DNA of 64,000 nucleotides from Lotus japonicus (Eukaryota; Streptophyta; Magnoliopsida; Fabales; Fabaceae): positions 106,547,760-106,611,759 of the forward strand of contig NC_080041.1 in NCBI RefSeq assembly GCF_012489685.1, in the 5' to 3' direction. Position 1 is the first letter of the stretch. Each line of letters opens with the position of its first letter. The position numbers were made by a program, and so were the translations under genes. Shown here piece after piece: positions 1 to 10,087 of the stretch. The notes below the pieces were generated by a model. That model was given only the letters and a program-made list of their open reading frames with translations, made no database searches and had not been told where the DNA came from.

Positions 1-1
1 T

Positions 2-1648
2 ATTTCCTATGAAGAGTACCAGAAGATTACAGATCGTGAGTTTGCAAAAGGCATTTTCGAATCTCTGAAGATGTCTCATGAAGGAAACAAGAAAGTCAAA
101 GAATCAAAGGCATTGTCTTTGATCCAAAAGTATGAATCCTTCATCATGGAGCCAAATGAGTCCATTGAAGAAATGTTCTCCAGATTTCAGTTGCTTGTAG
201 CTGGCATACGACCTCTCAACAAGAGCTACACAACAAAAGATCATGTCATAAGGGTCATCAGGTGTCTTCCTGAAAGTTGGATGCCTTTGGTGACTTCAAT
301 AGAGCTCACGAGAGACGTTGAGAATATGAGTTTAGAAGAACTCATCAGCATTTTGAAATGCCATGAGTTGAAGCGCTCAGAGATGCAAGATCTAAGGAAA
401 AAGTCCATAGCCTTGAAATCTAAATCTGAAAAGGCTAAGGTTGAGAAGTCAAAAGCTCTTCAAGCTGAAGAAGAGGAATCTGAAGAAGCGTCAGAAGATT
501 CTGATGAAGATGAGCTGACTCTGATCTCCAAGAGACTCAATCGCATCTGGAAGCACAGGCAGAGCAAATACAAAGGCTCTGGAAAGGCAAGAGGAAAGTC
601 TGAATCCTCAGGTCAGAAGAAGTCCTCACTTAAGGAAGTCACATGCTTTGAGTGCAAAGAATCAGGGCACTACAAAAGTGACTGTCCAAAATTGAAGAAG
701 GACAAGAAGCCAAAGAAGCACTTCAAGACAAAGAAGAGTCTGATGGTGACATTTGATGAATCAGAGTCAGAGGATGTTGACTCTGATGGTGAAGTCCAAG
801 GACTCATGGCTATTGTCAAAGACAAGGAAGCAGAGTCAAAGGGAGCTGTTGACTCTGACTCAGAATCAGAAGGAGATCCTAACTCAGACGATGAAAATGA
901 GGTATTCGCTTCTTTCTCTACCTCTGAACTGAAACATGCATTGTCTGATATTATGGATAAGTATAACTCCTTATTGTCTAAGCATAAGAAGCTGAAAAAG
1001 AACTTATCTGCTGTTTCCAAGACTCCTTCTGAACATGAGAAAATTATCTCTGATTTGAAAAATGATAATCATGCCTTGATCAATTCTAACTCTGTGCTTA
1101 AGAACCAGATTGCTAAGTTAGAAGAAATTGTTGCCTGTGATGCCTCTGATTGTAGAAATGAATCTAAGTATGAAAAGTCTTTTCAAAGATTCCTAGCTAA
1201 AAGCGTGGATAGAAGCTTAATGGCTTCAATGATCTATGGCGTAAGCAGAAATGGAATGCATGGCATTGGCTATTCTAAACCAATTAGAAATGAGCCCTCT
1301 GTGTCTAAAGCTAAATCCTTGTATGAATGCTTTGTTCCCTCAGGTACCATATTGCCTGATCCTGTACCTGCTAAAGTTGCTAAACACCCTCTTAAAAAGG
1401 GATCCTTCTCTATGACTAAATATCATGCAAATATTCCTTTAAAATATCATGTTAAGACACCCAAGGTGATCAGAACCTCTGGGGTAACTAACAAGAGAGG
1501 ACCCAGAAAGTGGGTACCTAAGGACAAGATTATCTATGTTGCAGATATCCTTGATAGCTCCACTGAAACACCAATCATGGTATCTGGACAGTGGATGCTC
1601 GCGTCACATGACGGGAGAAAGGCGTATGTTCCGAGAGCTGAAACTTAA
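2..1648 (+). CDS. SIRE-A gag (capsid/nucleocapsid), 5' part outside window
   Basis: Retrotransposon Gag, forming the cytoplasmic particle. The frame is open from base 2, so the start lies to the left; sister copies show about 115 missing residues. A UBN2-type capsid region is followed by a Lys/Glu-rich stretch, one CCHC zinc knuckle near 645-690 ([14 protein letters not shown]), a Ser/Asp/Glu-rich acidic segment and a coiled-coil region. The last 113 bases overlap pol, which is read in the +1 frame. No stop or frameshift is seen in the visible part. Closely related copies are at 13080-14990 and 27406-29262. Confidence 0.85.
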   Translation: MSYEEYQKITDREFAKGIFESLKMSHEGNKKVKESKALSLIQKYESFIMEPNESIEEMFSRFQLLVAGIRPLNKSYTTKDHVIRVIRCLPESWMPLVTSIELTRDVENMSLEELISILKCHELKRSEMQDLRKKSIALKSKSEKAKVEKSKALQAEEEESEEASEDSDEDELTLISKRLNRIWKHRQSKYKGSGKARGKSESSGQKKSSLKEVTCFECKESGHYKSDCPKLKKDKKPKKHFKTKKSLMVTFDESESEDVDSDGEVQGLMAIVKDKEAESKGAVDSDSESEGDPNSDDENEVFASFSTSELKHALSDIMDKYNSLLSKHKKLKKNLSAVSKTPSEHEKIISDLKNDNHALINSNSVLKNQIAKLEEIVACDASDCRNESKYEKSFQRFLAKSVDRSLMASMIYGVSRNGMHGIGYSKPIRNEPSVSKAKSLYECFVPSGTILPDPVPAKVAKHPLKKGSFSMTKYHANIPLKYHVKTPKVIRTSGVTNKRGPRKWVPKDKIIYVADILDSSTETPIMVSGQWMLASHDGRKAYVPRAET

Positions 1649-4172
1649 GCCTGGAGGCGAAGTTGGCTTTGGAGGAAATGAAAAGGGTAAAATTGTTGGT
1701 ACTGGTACTATTTGTGTAGATAGTAGTCCATGCATTGATAATGTGTTATTGGTAGACGGCTTAACACATAACTTATTGTCTATAAGTCAATTAGCTGACA
1801 AGGGTTATGATGTTATATTCAATCAAAAGTCCTGCCGGGCTGTAAGTCAGATCGATGGCTCTGTTCTGTTTAACAGCAAGAGGAAGAACAACATCTATAA
1901 GATCAGATTATCTGAGTTGGAGGCTCAGAATGTGAAGTGCCTTCTGTCTGTTAATGAAGAGCAGTGGGTATGGCATAGACGGTTAGGGCATGCCAGTATG
2001 AGAAAGATTTCTCAGCTGAGCAAGCTAAACCTTGTCAGGGGCTTACCCAATCTGAAGTTCGCTTCAGACGCTCTTTGTGAAGCATGTCAGAAAGGCAAAT
2101 TCATAAAAGTCCCTTTCAAGGCAAAGAATGTTGTCTCAACCTCAAGGCCGTTGGAACTTCTGCATATCGACCTTTTTGGACCAGTGAAAACTGAGTCTAT
2201 AGGTGGCAAGAGATATGGGATGGTTATCGTTGATGACTATAGCTGCCGGACATGGGTAAAGTTTCTAACTCGCAAGGATGAGTCTCATGCTGTGTTCTCT
2301 ACCTTCATTGCTCAAGTGCAAAACGAGAAGACTTGTAGGATTGTGCGTGTCAGAAGTGACCATGGTGGAGAGTTTGAGAATGACAAGTTTGAGAGTCTGT
2401 TTGATTCCTATGGAATTGCACATGATTTCTCTTGTCCCAGAACTCCTCAACAAAATGGTGTTGTTGAGAGGAAGAACAGAACTCTTCAGGAGATGGCTAG
2501 AACCATGCTCCAAGAAACTGGCATGGCTAAGCATTTTTGGGCAGAGGCAGTAAATACAGCATGTTACATTCAGAACAGAATCTCTGTGAGACCAATTCTG
2601 AATAAGACTCCTTATGAATTGTGGAAGAACATAAAACCCAACATTTCTTATTTTCATCCTTTTGGCTGTGTTTGTTATCTTCTCAATACTAAGGATAGAT
2701 TGCATAAATTTGATGCTAAGTCTTCTAAGTGTCTATTACTCGGTTACTCTGAGAGATCTAAAGGTTTTAGATTTTATAATACTGATGCTAAGACTATTGA
2801 AGAATCTATTCATGTTAGATTTGATGATAAGCTTGACTCTGACCAGTCAAAGCTAGTTGAAAAGTTTGCAGATTTAAGCATTAATGTTTCTGACAAAGGC
2901 AAAGCTCCAGAGGAAGCTGAGCCAGAGGAAGATGAACCAGAGGAAGAAGCTGGTCCCTCTAACTCACAAACTCTGAAGAAGAGCAGAATCACTGCAGCTC
3001 ACCCTAAGGAATTGATTCTGGGCAACAAAGACGAACCAGTCAGAACCAGATCTGCCTTCAGACCCTCTGAAGAGACCTTGCTCAGTCTGAAAGGATTGGT
3101 GTCCTTAATTGAACCCAAGTCCATAGATGAAGCTCTTCAGGACAAGGATTGGATTCTGGCCATGGAAGAAGAATTGAATCAATTCTCCAAGAACGATGTT
3201 TGGAGCTTAGTGAAGAAGCCTGAGAGTATCCATGTTATTGGAACGAAATGGGTATTCAGAAACAAGCTGAATGAGAAAGGAGATGTAGTCAGAAACAAGG
3301 CAAGGCTAGTTGCTCAAGGCTACAGCCAGCAGGAAGGAATAGACTACACTGAAACATTTGCTCTAGTAGCAAGACTGGAGGCAATCAGACTGTTGATCTT
3401 TTTCTCAGTAAATCACAACATAGTTCTACATCAGATGGACGTGAAGAGTGCCTTCCTAAATGGTTATATTTCAGAGGAAGTCTATGTTCATCAACCCCCA
3501 GGTTTTGAAGATGAGAAGAAACCAGACCATGTGTTCAAATTGAAGAAATCACTCTACGGTCTGAAGCAAGCTCCCAGAGCATGGTATGAGAGACTTAGCT
3601 CATTCCTTCTGGAGAATGAGTTTGTAAGGGGTAAAGTAGATACAACTCTTTTTTGCAAGACTTATAAAGATGATATCTTAATTGTGCAAATTTATGTTGA
3701 TGATATTATATTTGGTTCTGCTAATCAATCTCTATGCAAAGAATTTTCTGAGATGATGCAGGCTGAATTTGAGATGAGTATGATAGGAGAATTAAAGTAC
3801 TTTCTGGGAATACAAGTTGATCAAACACCAGAAGGAACAAATATCCATCAGAGCAAGTACACTAAAGAACTTCTGAAGAAGTTCAATATGCTGGAATCTA
3901 CAGTGGCCAAGACTCCAATGCATCCTACATGCATCCTGGAGAAAGACGATAAAAGTGGTAAAGTATGTCAGAAGCTCTATCGTGGCATGATAGGTTCACT
4001 TCTATACTTAACTGCATCTAGGCCAGACATACTATTTAGTGTTCATTTATGTGCTCGTTTCCAATCAGATCCAAGGGAAACCCACTTAACTGCTGTTAAG
4101 AGGATCCTAAGGTATCTAAAAGGCACCACTAACCTTGGCTTGATGTATAAGAAAACATCAGTGAAGGTATGA
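1536..4172 (+). pseudogene. SIRE-A pol (protease, integrase, reverse transcriptase), truncated at RNase H
   Basis: Copia-order polyprotein. It begins with the protease site [10 protein letters not shown], then the GAG-pre-integrase HHCC zinc site (HRRLGHAS ... CEACQKGKF), the integrase D,D35E core ([25 protein letters not shown]), and RT with YVDDIIFGS. The frame stops at 4172 with three codons contributed by the LTR of SIRE-B, inserted just after the [14 protein letters not shown] region, so the RNase H domain is lost. Against the sister copies two unusual changes stand out: Cys for Arg after the DDYS motif in integrase and Leu for Pro in the RT motif ETFAPVAR. The copy cannot be functional. 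Confidence 0.9.
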
Positions 4173-5374
4173 AAAACGGTAGAAAGGGGGGGTTTGAATA
4201 ACGTTTTCAGTACAAAACTACCTCCTTAAAGATTTTAACAAATCTTTTCGAGAACTAAGTGCAAAAGATAGAGATAGAAAAGCACACAAGGATTTTATCC
4301 TGGTTCACTTGATAAATCACTCAAGCTACTCCAGTCCACCCGTTAAGGTGATTTCTTCCTTCTTAGAATGAAGGCAATCCACTAATCAGGTAAGAGTTAC
4401 AACTGCACTTGAAACCTACAAGTGACTAACAATTACACTGACTTAGCTCACACTAAGATTCACTCTCTTAGTCTTCTCTAGGATCCGATCAACCTTGATC
4501 TCCTAAAGGAAAATCAAACAACTGTTTGAGGTTGGTGTTTACAAGGGTTTGCTTCTGAATAAGCTGAGTGTAAACTAAATAAATTACAGGATGAAAGAAA
4601 GCTTAGAATATTTTGAATATCTTGCGCGTGTGTTGCTTCTCGTATATTTCTTTTCCGCTTCTTTCAATCTTCAGCCTCTATATATACTCCAAGGATTAGG
4701 GTTGAGCGTTGCATGGGAAATGCTACCGTTGGAGGGCAGTTCTGGAAAATCCAGCTTCTGCTGTGGCTGAGAACGTTAGGTAGGTCGTCAGGAAGGTACA
4801 CTTGCTTTTGTACTTGGATAGCGACTTGACCTTTTAACCTAGGAGACTTCTGATCAGGGGAATACTTCATATTGGAACTTGTGAAGCCGGTTGATCAGAG
4901 TCAGAGGGAAAGCACAAATCCTCTGACCATTGTATCTTCTGATTCTGAACTCAGAGGGAAGAACATGGCCTTCAGAGTTTCTTGCTTCTGGACTTCAGAG
5001 TTTCCACTATTCAGCTTCTGGATCTTCAGAGTCTTCTACACCATCAGAACATCTGAACCTTCAGTGTTTCTTGGCTATCAGAACTTCTGGATCTTCAGAG
5101 CTTCTAGCGACTGAGTCCTCATCAGAGTTTGTATAGCTTCAGATCTTCTGAAGCTTTTCCACTGTTCATACTGAACATGGTGAATGCGAAAGCGTTGCTT
5201 GGGTTACCCTTTATACACAGTGCTTCTGATTTGTGTGAGATTGAGTTGAGGTCAGAGCCTGTAACTAGCACACTCAGAAAAACACGTTAGAGTAACACAA
5301 TTGTTCATATCAAAAGGTTAACTTGTAATCATCAAAACATGAGTTGTACTACTAGATCAAAACTTGATCTTACA
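4162..5374 (-). repeat. SIRE-B 3' LTR
   Basis: 1,213-bp LTR with TG...CA ends in element sense (TGTAAGATCAAG ... CATACCTTCA). It is preceded in element sense by the PPT and followed by the pol sequence of SIRE-A. It contains a TATA-like run in sense orientation (complement near 4678-4690) and a U3 segment around 4880-5160 dense in TCAGAG / CTTCTGA words in both orientations. The same LTR type occurs at 16571-17775, 18455-19661 and 29335-30541. Confidence 0.93.
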
Positions 5375-5945
5375 ATCTCCCCCTTTTTGATGATGACAAA
5401 ACTAAGATTTTTGATGAACAATTCTTAGACAATAAACTGAATTCACTCAGAGTTTAGAGATATAGAATAAGACTTATCCTGATGTGAATAGTTTATCTTG
5501 CTCATTCTGAATTCAAGTCACTGCTTGATTCTGAGTTTAGCTCCCCCTGAATCTAACACTTGATGAAAACGTTAGTAAAATCTAGATTCTGAGCTAAAAC
5601 ATATAAGAGTTCAGAGTAAAAGGCTTATGACATAGATGAAAAACTAATAATCAGAGCGCATAAGTGATCAGAGTCATAGACAGGGTATCAGAGTCTTGGG
5701 TATCAGAGTCAACTTAGAATCACTTCAGAAGAAGTGAAATGTATTCCTTGTATTTGCCCAGTGACACATCTATGGTGATGAAGGTGGAACTCTTAAAATC
5801 TCCAAAAGAAAAATAAGTCACACTAACACATCTTACACATCAAAAACTTGGTTTACTCCCCCTTTTTGTCATAAGCAAAAAGCTTGGGGTGTGAAAAACT
5901 TAGCTTGAAGTACAAGGTACTCCCCCTTAGAGAAGGTCTAAGTTT
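5375..5945 (-). promoter_or_regulatory. SIRE-B polypurine tract and upstream PPT-like copies
   Basis: The primary PPT is the complement of 5375-5388 (AAAAAGGGGGAGAT in element sense), directly before the 3' LTR. Further GGGGGAG runs lie at about 5549-5557, 5853-5866 and 5919-5927. Several PPT-like copies before the 3' LTR are a known hallmark of Sireviruses. The rest of the stretch to 6180 is non-coding. Confidence 0.8.
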
Positions 5946-6183
5946 AAGGAAAATGAAAATGATGTAAGAATCAGAGTTAGGCGAAAATAAATAGGAGAGT
6001 TAATGCAAGGGATGAACGTTTACCACCGGTCAAGTGAGTAAATAGAAGGGTCAGTTACCAAGAACTTAACCTCGAGAAACTGTAGGAGCATTAACTTTCA
6101 GAGAGAAAGTGAAGCCTATAAGAAAAGAAACGTTGGAGAGAAAGGTAAGCTTCACACCTCGAATAATTTTCAGTAAGAAAAAA

Positions 6184-6576
6184 ATGGCATCATACAGAAC
6201 GACATTAGAAGAGCTCAGAAGGAAGGCTTTTGAGGAAGATATGTTCCTCAATATTAGGCATCCCGATGGTACAAAGACCATACAAGAGCTGACGAAGACA
6301 CTGCTGGAAGAAGATCTTGGTCCAGAGATGGAGAGAGATCTGAAGGAGTTCCTCTGCTTCGTGGAGGAGATTCAGGGGCTTTGCCAGCGGGAGCTGAATC
6401 TGCTGGAAGAGAAGGAGACTGTGGAAAAGAGACTTAAGACGACAGAAGATAGTCTAGAGAGAGAGGAGCTGAGCATCAGACTCGGCAACATAGAGTATAC
6501 ACTGGATCGTCTGGAGAAGGAAAGAGTGGAGCAGCGCCAAGAATGCAGAAGAATGAGGAAGGATCCTCCATTCTAG
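6184..6576 (+). CDS. Antisense coiled-coil ORF of SIRE-B (130 aa)
   Basis: Small acidic/basic coiled-coil protein encoded opposite to gag-pol, between the env-like ORF and the PPT. It starts MASYRTTLEELRRKAFEED and ends QRQECRRMRKDPPF. Residues about 60-120 are Leu/Glu/Lys/Arg heptads. The start is chosen because all three copies share MASY here; an in-frame ATG at 6109 is not shared. An AATAAA lies at 6633-6638. The TATA position of the sister copies reads CTATAAGAAA here, so its promoter may be weakened. The protein differs from the SIRE-C copy at about 37 of 130 residues with no length change. I do not recognise a family and propose no function. Confidence 0.7.
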   Translation: MASYRTTLEELRRKAFEEDMFLNIRHPDGTKTIQELTKTLLEEDLGPEMERDLKEFLCFVEEIQGLCQRELNLLEEKETVEKRLKTTEDSLEREELSIRLGNIEYTLDRLEKERVEQRQECRRMRKDPPF

Positions 6577-6794
6577 ATATAGGGAATAATGTATGATGGA
6601 AAGAAGTATGATGTAAACATAGAACAATTATGAATAAACCAGGTTTTGCAAACATATGTGACACAAATATATATAGATATATGCATATAGAATCACAAAC
6701 GAACAAATGAAAATAAGTAATTAAAAAGAATAAACAGAGTTTAACAAAAAGGAAAACAAAGTAAACGAAAGAAGAAAAAGAAGAGATCCTAAGA

Positions 6795-9700
6795 CTAAGG
6801 TTTGTCAGTACGGCGCAGAAGTTCCATCATCATTTGCTTCATCTCAATCAGCATGGATTCATGAGTGTCAAGACGTTGTTCCATGATGTCGAGTCTGGAT
6901 GAGCTTGTCTGAGTAGAGCTGGAAGGAACGTTCTGAGCAGCTTGAGGTTCTGGAATGGAAGCAGAAGCAGCAGGAGTAAACATAACTGGTGCAAGTCGCT
7001 CTGCCTCAGCCTCAGCTTCAAGACGCTCTGCCTCAAGTCTTGCTTGTTCAGCCTTAGCTGCTGCTTGACGTGCAGCTTCTTCGTCTTGTTCTTTCTTTCT
7101 CTGGGCTTCTTCAATGGCTTCAAGAAGCTTGTTTCTCTGTTCTAGTTCGTGAAGAGCCACCCTCCTAGCAAACCTTTGCTTTGCAGCCTCAATGCTCTGA
7201 CTGCCCTCTGCATGCAGGAGCTGCAGCATAACGGGAAACTGAGCCACTAGCCAAGTGCTCAAATTGTTCCACTCATCAGCCACATTGTCAGCATTCTCAC
7301 TGAGATCAGTCTGACCGTGCACATTGCGGAGCCTCAAGGAGGCTTCATGATTGAAAATATTGATGCACTCAGAGAGAGATGTGGGTTGAAGGTGAGTATA
7401 GGGAATGATGGAGAGGTTGGGTGCAGGAGAGGCTGGGTGATTGCTGCTATGAGCTTCAGAGGCACCTTGTGGAGAACCAATGTTAATTATGGGAGCATTG
7501 GGTTCAGAGGTTCCACGGTGAGGGTCTGAAGTTTCAACCAGAGGGTGAGGTGATCTAACCGAGGATTGGTTAGACACTGATTGTTCAGGTTCAGGGTCTG
7601 GTTGAATTGGCTCTTGTTGGTCAGGGAAAGGGTGAGCTTGTTGGACTAAGGGGTCTGCCTCTTGGATAGGATTGGCCAAGATAGGTTCATCTGGGTCAAC
7701 TAGACGTTCAGGTCTAGGGCCAGGATATTGCCTAGGGCTTGGACATGTAAGGTAATATTCTTCCAAGGCAGATACCTTCTCTTTCCTAACCTCCATGAAT
7801 TTTCTAATTGATTCAGAAGTGTTGGAGGGAGGAGAGTCAATCACATTGATGGGGAAGGATACAGGTGTGAAGGCTGATGAAGAGTCTGTATCCGTGGGTC
7901 TGACAGCAGGACGTGCTGATGCTCTGGGAGCAGAGTGATCAGACGTTCTGGGTTGTGGTTCTGTTTGGTTGGGCTCGGTTTGGTCATGGATGATGGGTTC
8001 AGAAGGTAATGGGTCGACTGGAATGGTAAGGAGAGAGGTTGGATCTTCTGACCTAGAGGGTTGGTTCTGAAGCAAATTCCAGAGAGGTGCTTCAGTAGGA
8101 GAAGGTTGAAAGAAGGAAGATCTTGGGGAATGTGGTGGAGAGGTGGTTTGTGCGGCTGGTTGGGTTTCAGGAATAGGAGTGAGGGGATTTGAAGAGTGTT
8201 GGAGTAAGGCAGAAATCGGGAGTGCATCAAATAAATTCAAATCATCATCAGAGGTAAGTGCAGGCTTACTTGTATGTGCTGATGATCGAGTCACTCTGGC
8301 AGGAGCTTCAGTCCTTCTGACCTCTGCAGCAGCTGGTTCCACCCGAGTAGGCTTCACCACAATTCTGACTTTCTTCTGCTTCTTCTTTGGAGGACCATCC
8401 TCACTATCATCACCATCATCATCAGCAGGCTTGCTCTTCGGTTTCTTGACCAGAGGGACATCAGATTCCTCTGAGGAATCTTCCAGAACCATCTTCCTCT
8501 TGGTTTTCTTCTTTGGAGGAGAAGAATACTCTGGAGCTGGTGGAAGTCTGCTGACAAAATCATCAAGGTCAATCTCGAATCCTTGAGCCATGAGGTCTTC
8601 AACATAGCATCTGATGGCTTCAGGATGGTCTGCTTGAGTCCACAGAGGGTAGTTATTCAGAGGCATTCTTCTTCCTCTGATCTCAGAAGATGTGTCTTCA
8701 TGAGCAGGAGCAATCTTCTTCTGGATTAAGCCCATCTTCTTCAAAGAGTTGGCAGTGAAGACGTCACTGACAATTGTGCTCAAGTCCTCTGTGCAACCAG
8801 CATTGATCAAATCTTGCACCAAGTTGCTTTCAATGAGAAAGTCTGAGAGCAGCCTCCCAAAAGGGATATATTTGATGGCTGACTTGATGGAGGCGGTGGT
8901 GCGAGACTTCCGGATGCATTCCTTCAAATAGGAGAACAGGAAGTAGGGAAGGCAGATCTTCTCCTTGTCTTGAATGAAGAACAGCATCGCCTTCTGGTTG
9001 AAGTTGATGTAGTCTGGAGAACTTCCCTTTGGTCGCTGATTGATGCAGTTGAGCAGGATCTTGTGCCAGATCCTGAGTTTGGGATGAAGGTCCATCACCT
9101 TGTAGCTCGTCTTGCCCGGTTTGAAAGTGGTGTACAGGGCCTTGTTGACTATGTCCTTGGTTCTGGGTTTCAGCTTCGATTCCGTTAGTGAGAACCGATA
9201 CCCATGAGCAGTTTCTGCACCAAGCAGATTCACGAATGACTTCTCCGTGATGATGATCTTCCTACCCAGTATGTAGGAGACTACCTGAGTGTCATCACAA
9301 TCAGCGTGCTTCCAGAATTCCTTTACTAGCTTCTCATACACCGGTCCTCGAAGTCGATTGAAGTAGTTTCCCCAACCTTGAGCTTGGACTTCAGGACGAA
9401 GATCAAACCCATTAGCAGCCAAGTTGTCGAGGTTGAATCTCCATTCTGCCAGGACTTGGAGTTCCTCAGGAGGAAATACACAGTGAACGGCACAGCCCCG
9501 TTCTGCAATAGGAACAACCTGCTCTTGAGCTTGAGCTTGTTCTTGTGCTAGGTTCTCAGAGCCTTGTTGACCCGTTGCCAAACCGACTACCATGTGAGGG
9601 AACTGAGGTGCATCTGCAGTAGATCTTCTGGTTTGTCTCACCATTTTGAAGAGGTTGAGGGTTTGAGGTAGAAGATGAAGTTTGAAGGATGAGGAGTGAT

Positions 9701-9800
9701 CGAGAGAGAAATCACGAAGGAGGCGGTTTTGAAAAACAGAGAGTGCGAGAGTGAAAACCGGAAGTGAGAGAGAACGTGTGTGTATAGTGGGTTTTATCAA
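6795..9800 (-). CDS. SIRE-B env-like ORF (sense ORF downstream of pol)
   Basis: Large ORF in the place where SIRE1-type elements carry an 'envelope-like' gene. The likely start is the Met at 9644 (MVRQTRRSTADAPQFPHM), giving about 949 residues; the frame is open to a Met at 9800. The first 350 residues resemble the 'putative plant transposon protein' domain (LLNCINQRP, FNQKAMLFFIQDKEKICLPYF). Two basic, NLS-like clusters follow (PPKKKTKRK, PPKKKQKK), then a long Pro/Ser/Glu-rich stretch and an Ala/Glu/Arg coiled coil near the C-terminus. I see no convincing signal peptide or membrane anchor after the likely start, so 'envelope' describes position, not proven role. It is intact, unlike the copy in SIRE-C. 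Confidence 0.8.
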   Translation of the reverse strand: MIKPTIHTRSLSLPVFTLALSVFQNRLLRDFSLDHSSSFKLHLLPQTLNLFKMVRQTRRSTADAPQFPHMVVGLATGQQGSENLAQEQAQAQEQVVPIAERGCAVHCVFPPEELQVLAEWRFNLDNLAANGFDLRPEVQAQGWGNYFNRLRGPVYEKLVKEFWKHADCDDTQVVSYILGRKIIITEKSFVNLLGAETAHGYRFSLTESKLKPRTKDIVNKALYTTFKPGKTSYKVMDLHPKLRIWHKILLNCINQRPKGSSPDYINFNQKAMLFFIQDKEKICLPYFLFSYLKECIRKSRTTASIKSAIKYIPFGRLLSDFLIESNLVQDLINAGCTEDLSTIVSDVFTANSLKKMGLIQKKIAPAHEDTSSEIRGRRMPLNNYPLWTQADHPEAIRCYVEDLMAQGFEIDLDDFVSRLPPAPEYSSPPKKKTKRKMVLEDSSEESDVPLVKKPKSKPADDDGDDSEDGPPKKKQKKVRIVVKPTRVEPAAAEVRRTEAPARVTRSSAHTSKPALTSDDDLNLFDALPISALLQHSSNPLTPIPETQPAAQTTSPPHSPRSSFFQPSPTEAPLWNLLQNQPSRSEDPTSLLTIPVDPLPSEPIIHDQTEPNQTEPQPRTSDHSAPRASARPAVRPTDTDSSSAFTPVSFPINVIDSPPSNTSESIRKFMEVRKEKVSALEEYYLTCPSPRQYPGPRPERLVDPDEPILANPIQEADPLVQQAHPFPDQQEPIQPDPEPEQSVSNQSSVRSPHPLVETSDPHRGTSEPNAPIINIGSPQGASEAHSSNHPASPAPNLSIIPYTHLQPTSLSECINIFNHEASLRLRNVHGQTDLSENADNVADEWNNLSTWLVAQFPVMLQLLHAEGSQSIEAAKQRFARRVALHELEQRNKLLEAIEEAQRKKEQDEEAARQAAAKAEQARLEAERLEAEAEAERLAPVMFTPAASASIPEPQAAQNVPSSSTQTSSSRLDIMEQRLDTHESMLIEMKQMMMELLRRTDKP

Positions 9801-10087
9801 ATAACCGTTGTTGATTCAAAAAGCACTTTAAGATCAACGGTTGAAAATTAAAGATAGATAGTAACAGTAAAATACACAATCACACACAGGAGATAAGCAT
9901 ATCTACACGCAATCATAACAGACTGTCACACGGGCACAAGGAACTATGCATCAGAAATTCTGACGCACGTGTTGTTGTCTCAGCTTCAGAGTCAGTACCA
10001 GTGGGCATACACACTCTGATTGAGTTACCTTCTGGACTAGACATCTTCTGATCAAGAAGTATCATAGTCAGAGGTTCTGATCCATCT
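9801..10087. other. Spacer between pol and env-like ORF of SIRE-B
   Basis: Non-coding, nearly identical to 24071-24358 in SIRE-C. It could hold the promoter or splice acceptor for the downstream ORF, but I see no decisive motif. Confidence 0.5.

Noticed and set aside
670..1020. 116-codon minus-strand frame opposite gag, also at 13681-14058 and 27980-28330
   Set aside because: Ser-rich shadow of the Asp/Glu/Ser-rich gag codons; it has no independent start context and changes follow the gag frame.
2265..2705. 146-codon minus-strand frame opposite integrase, repeated in all three SIRE copies
   Set aside because: Shadow of the well conserved integrase; variation follows pol codons, not this frame.
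2810..2992. 60-codon frame opposite the acidic pol linker
   Set aside because: Simple Ser/Gly-rich complement of repeated Glu/Pro codons.
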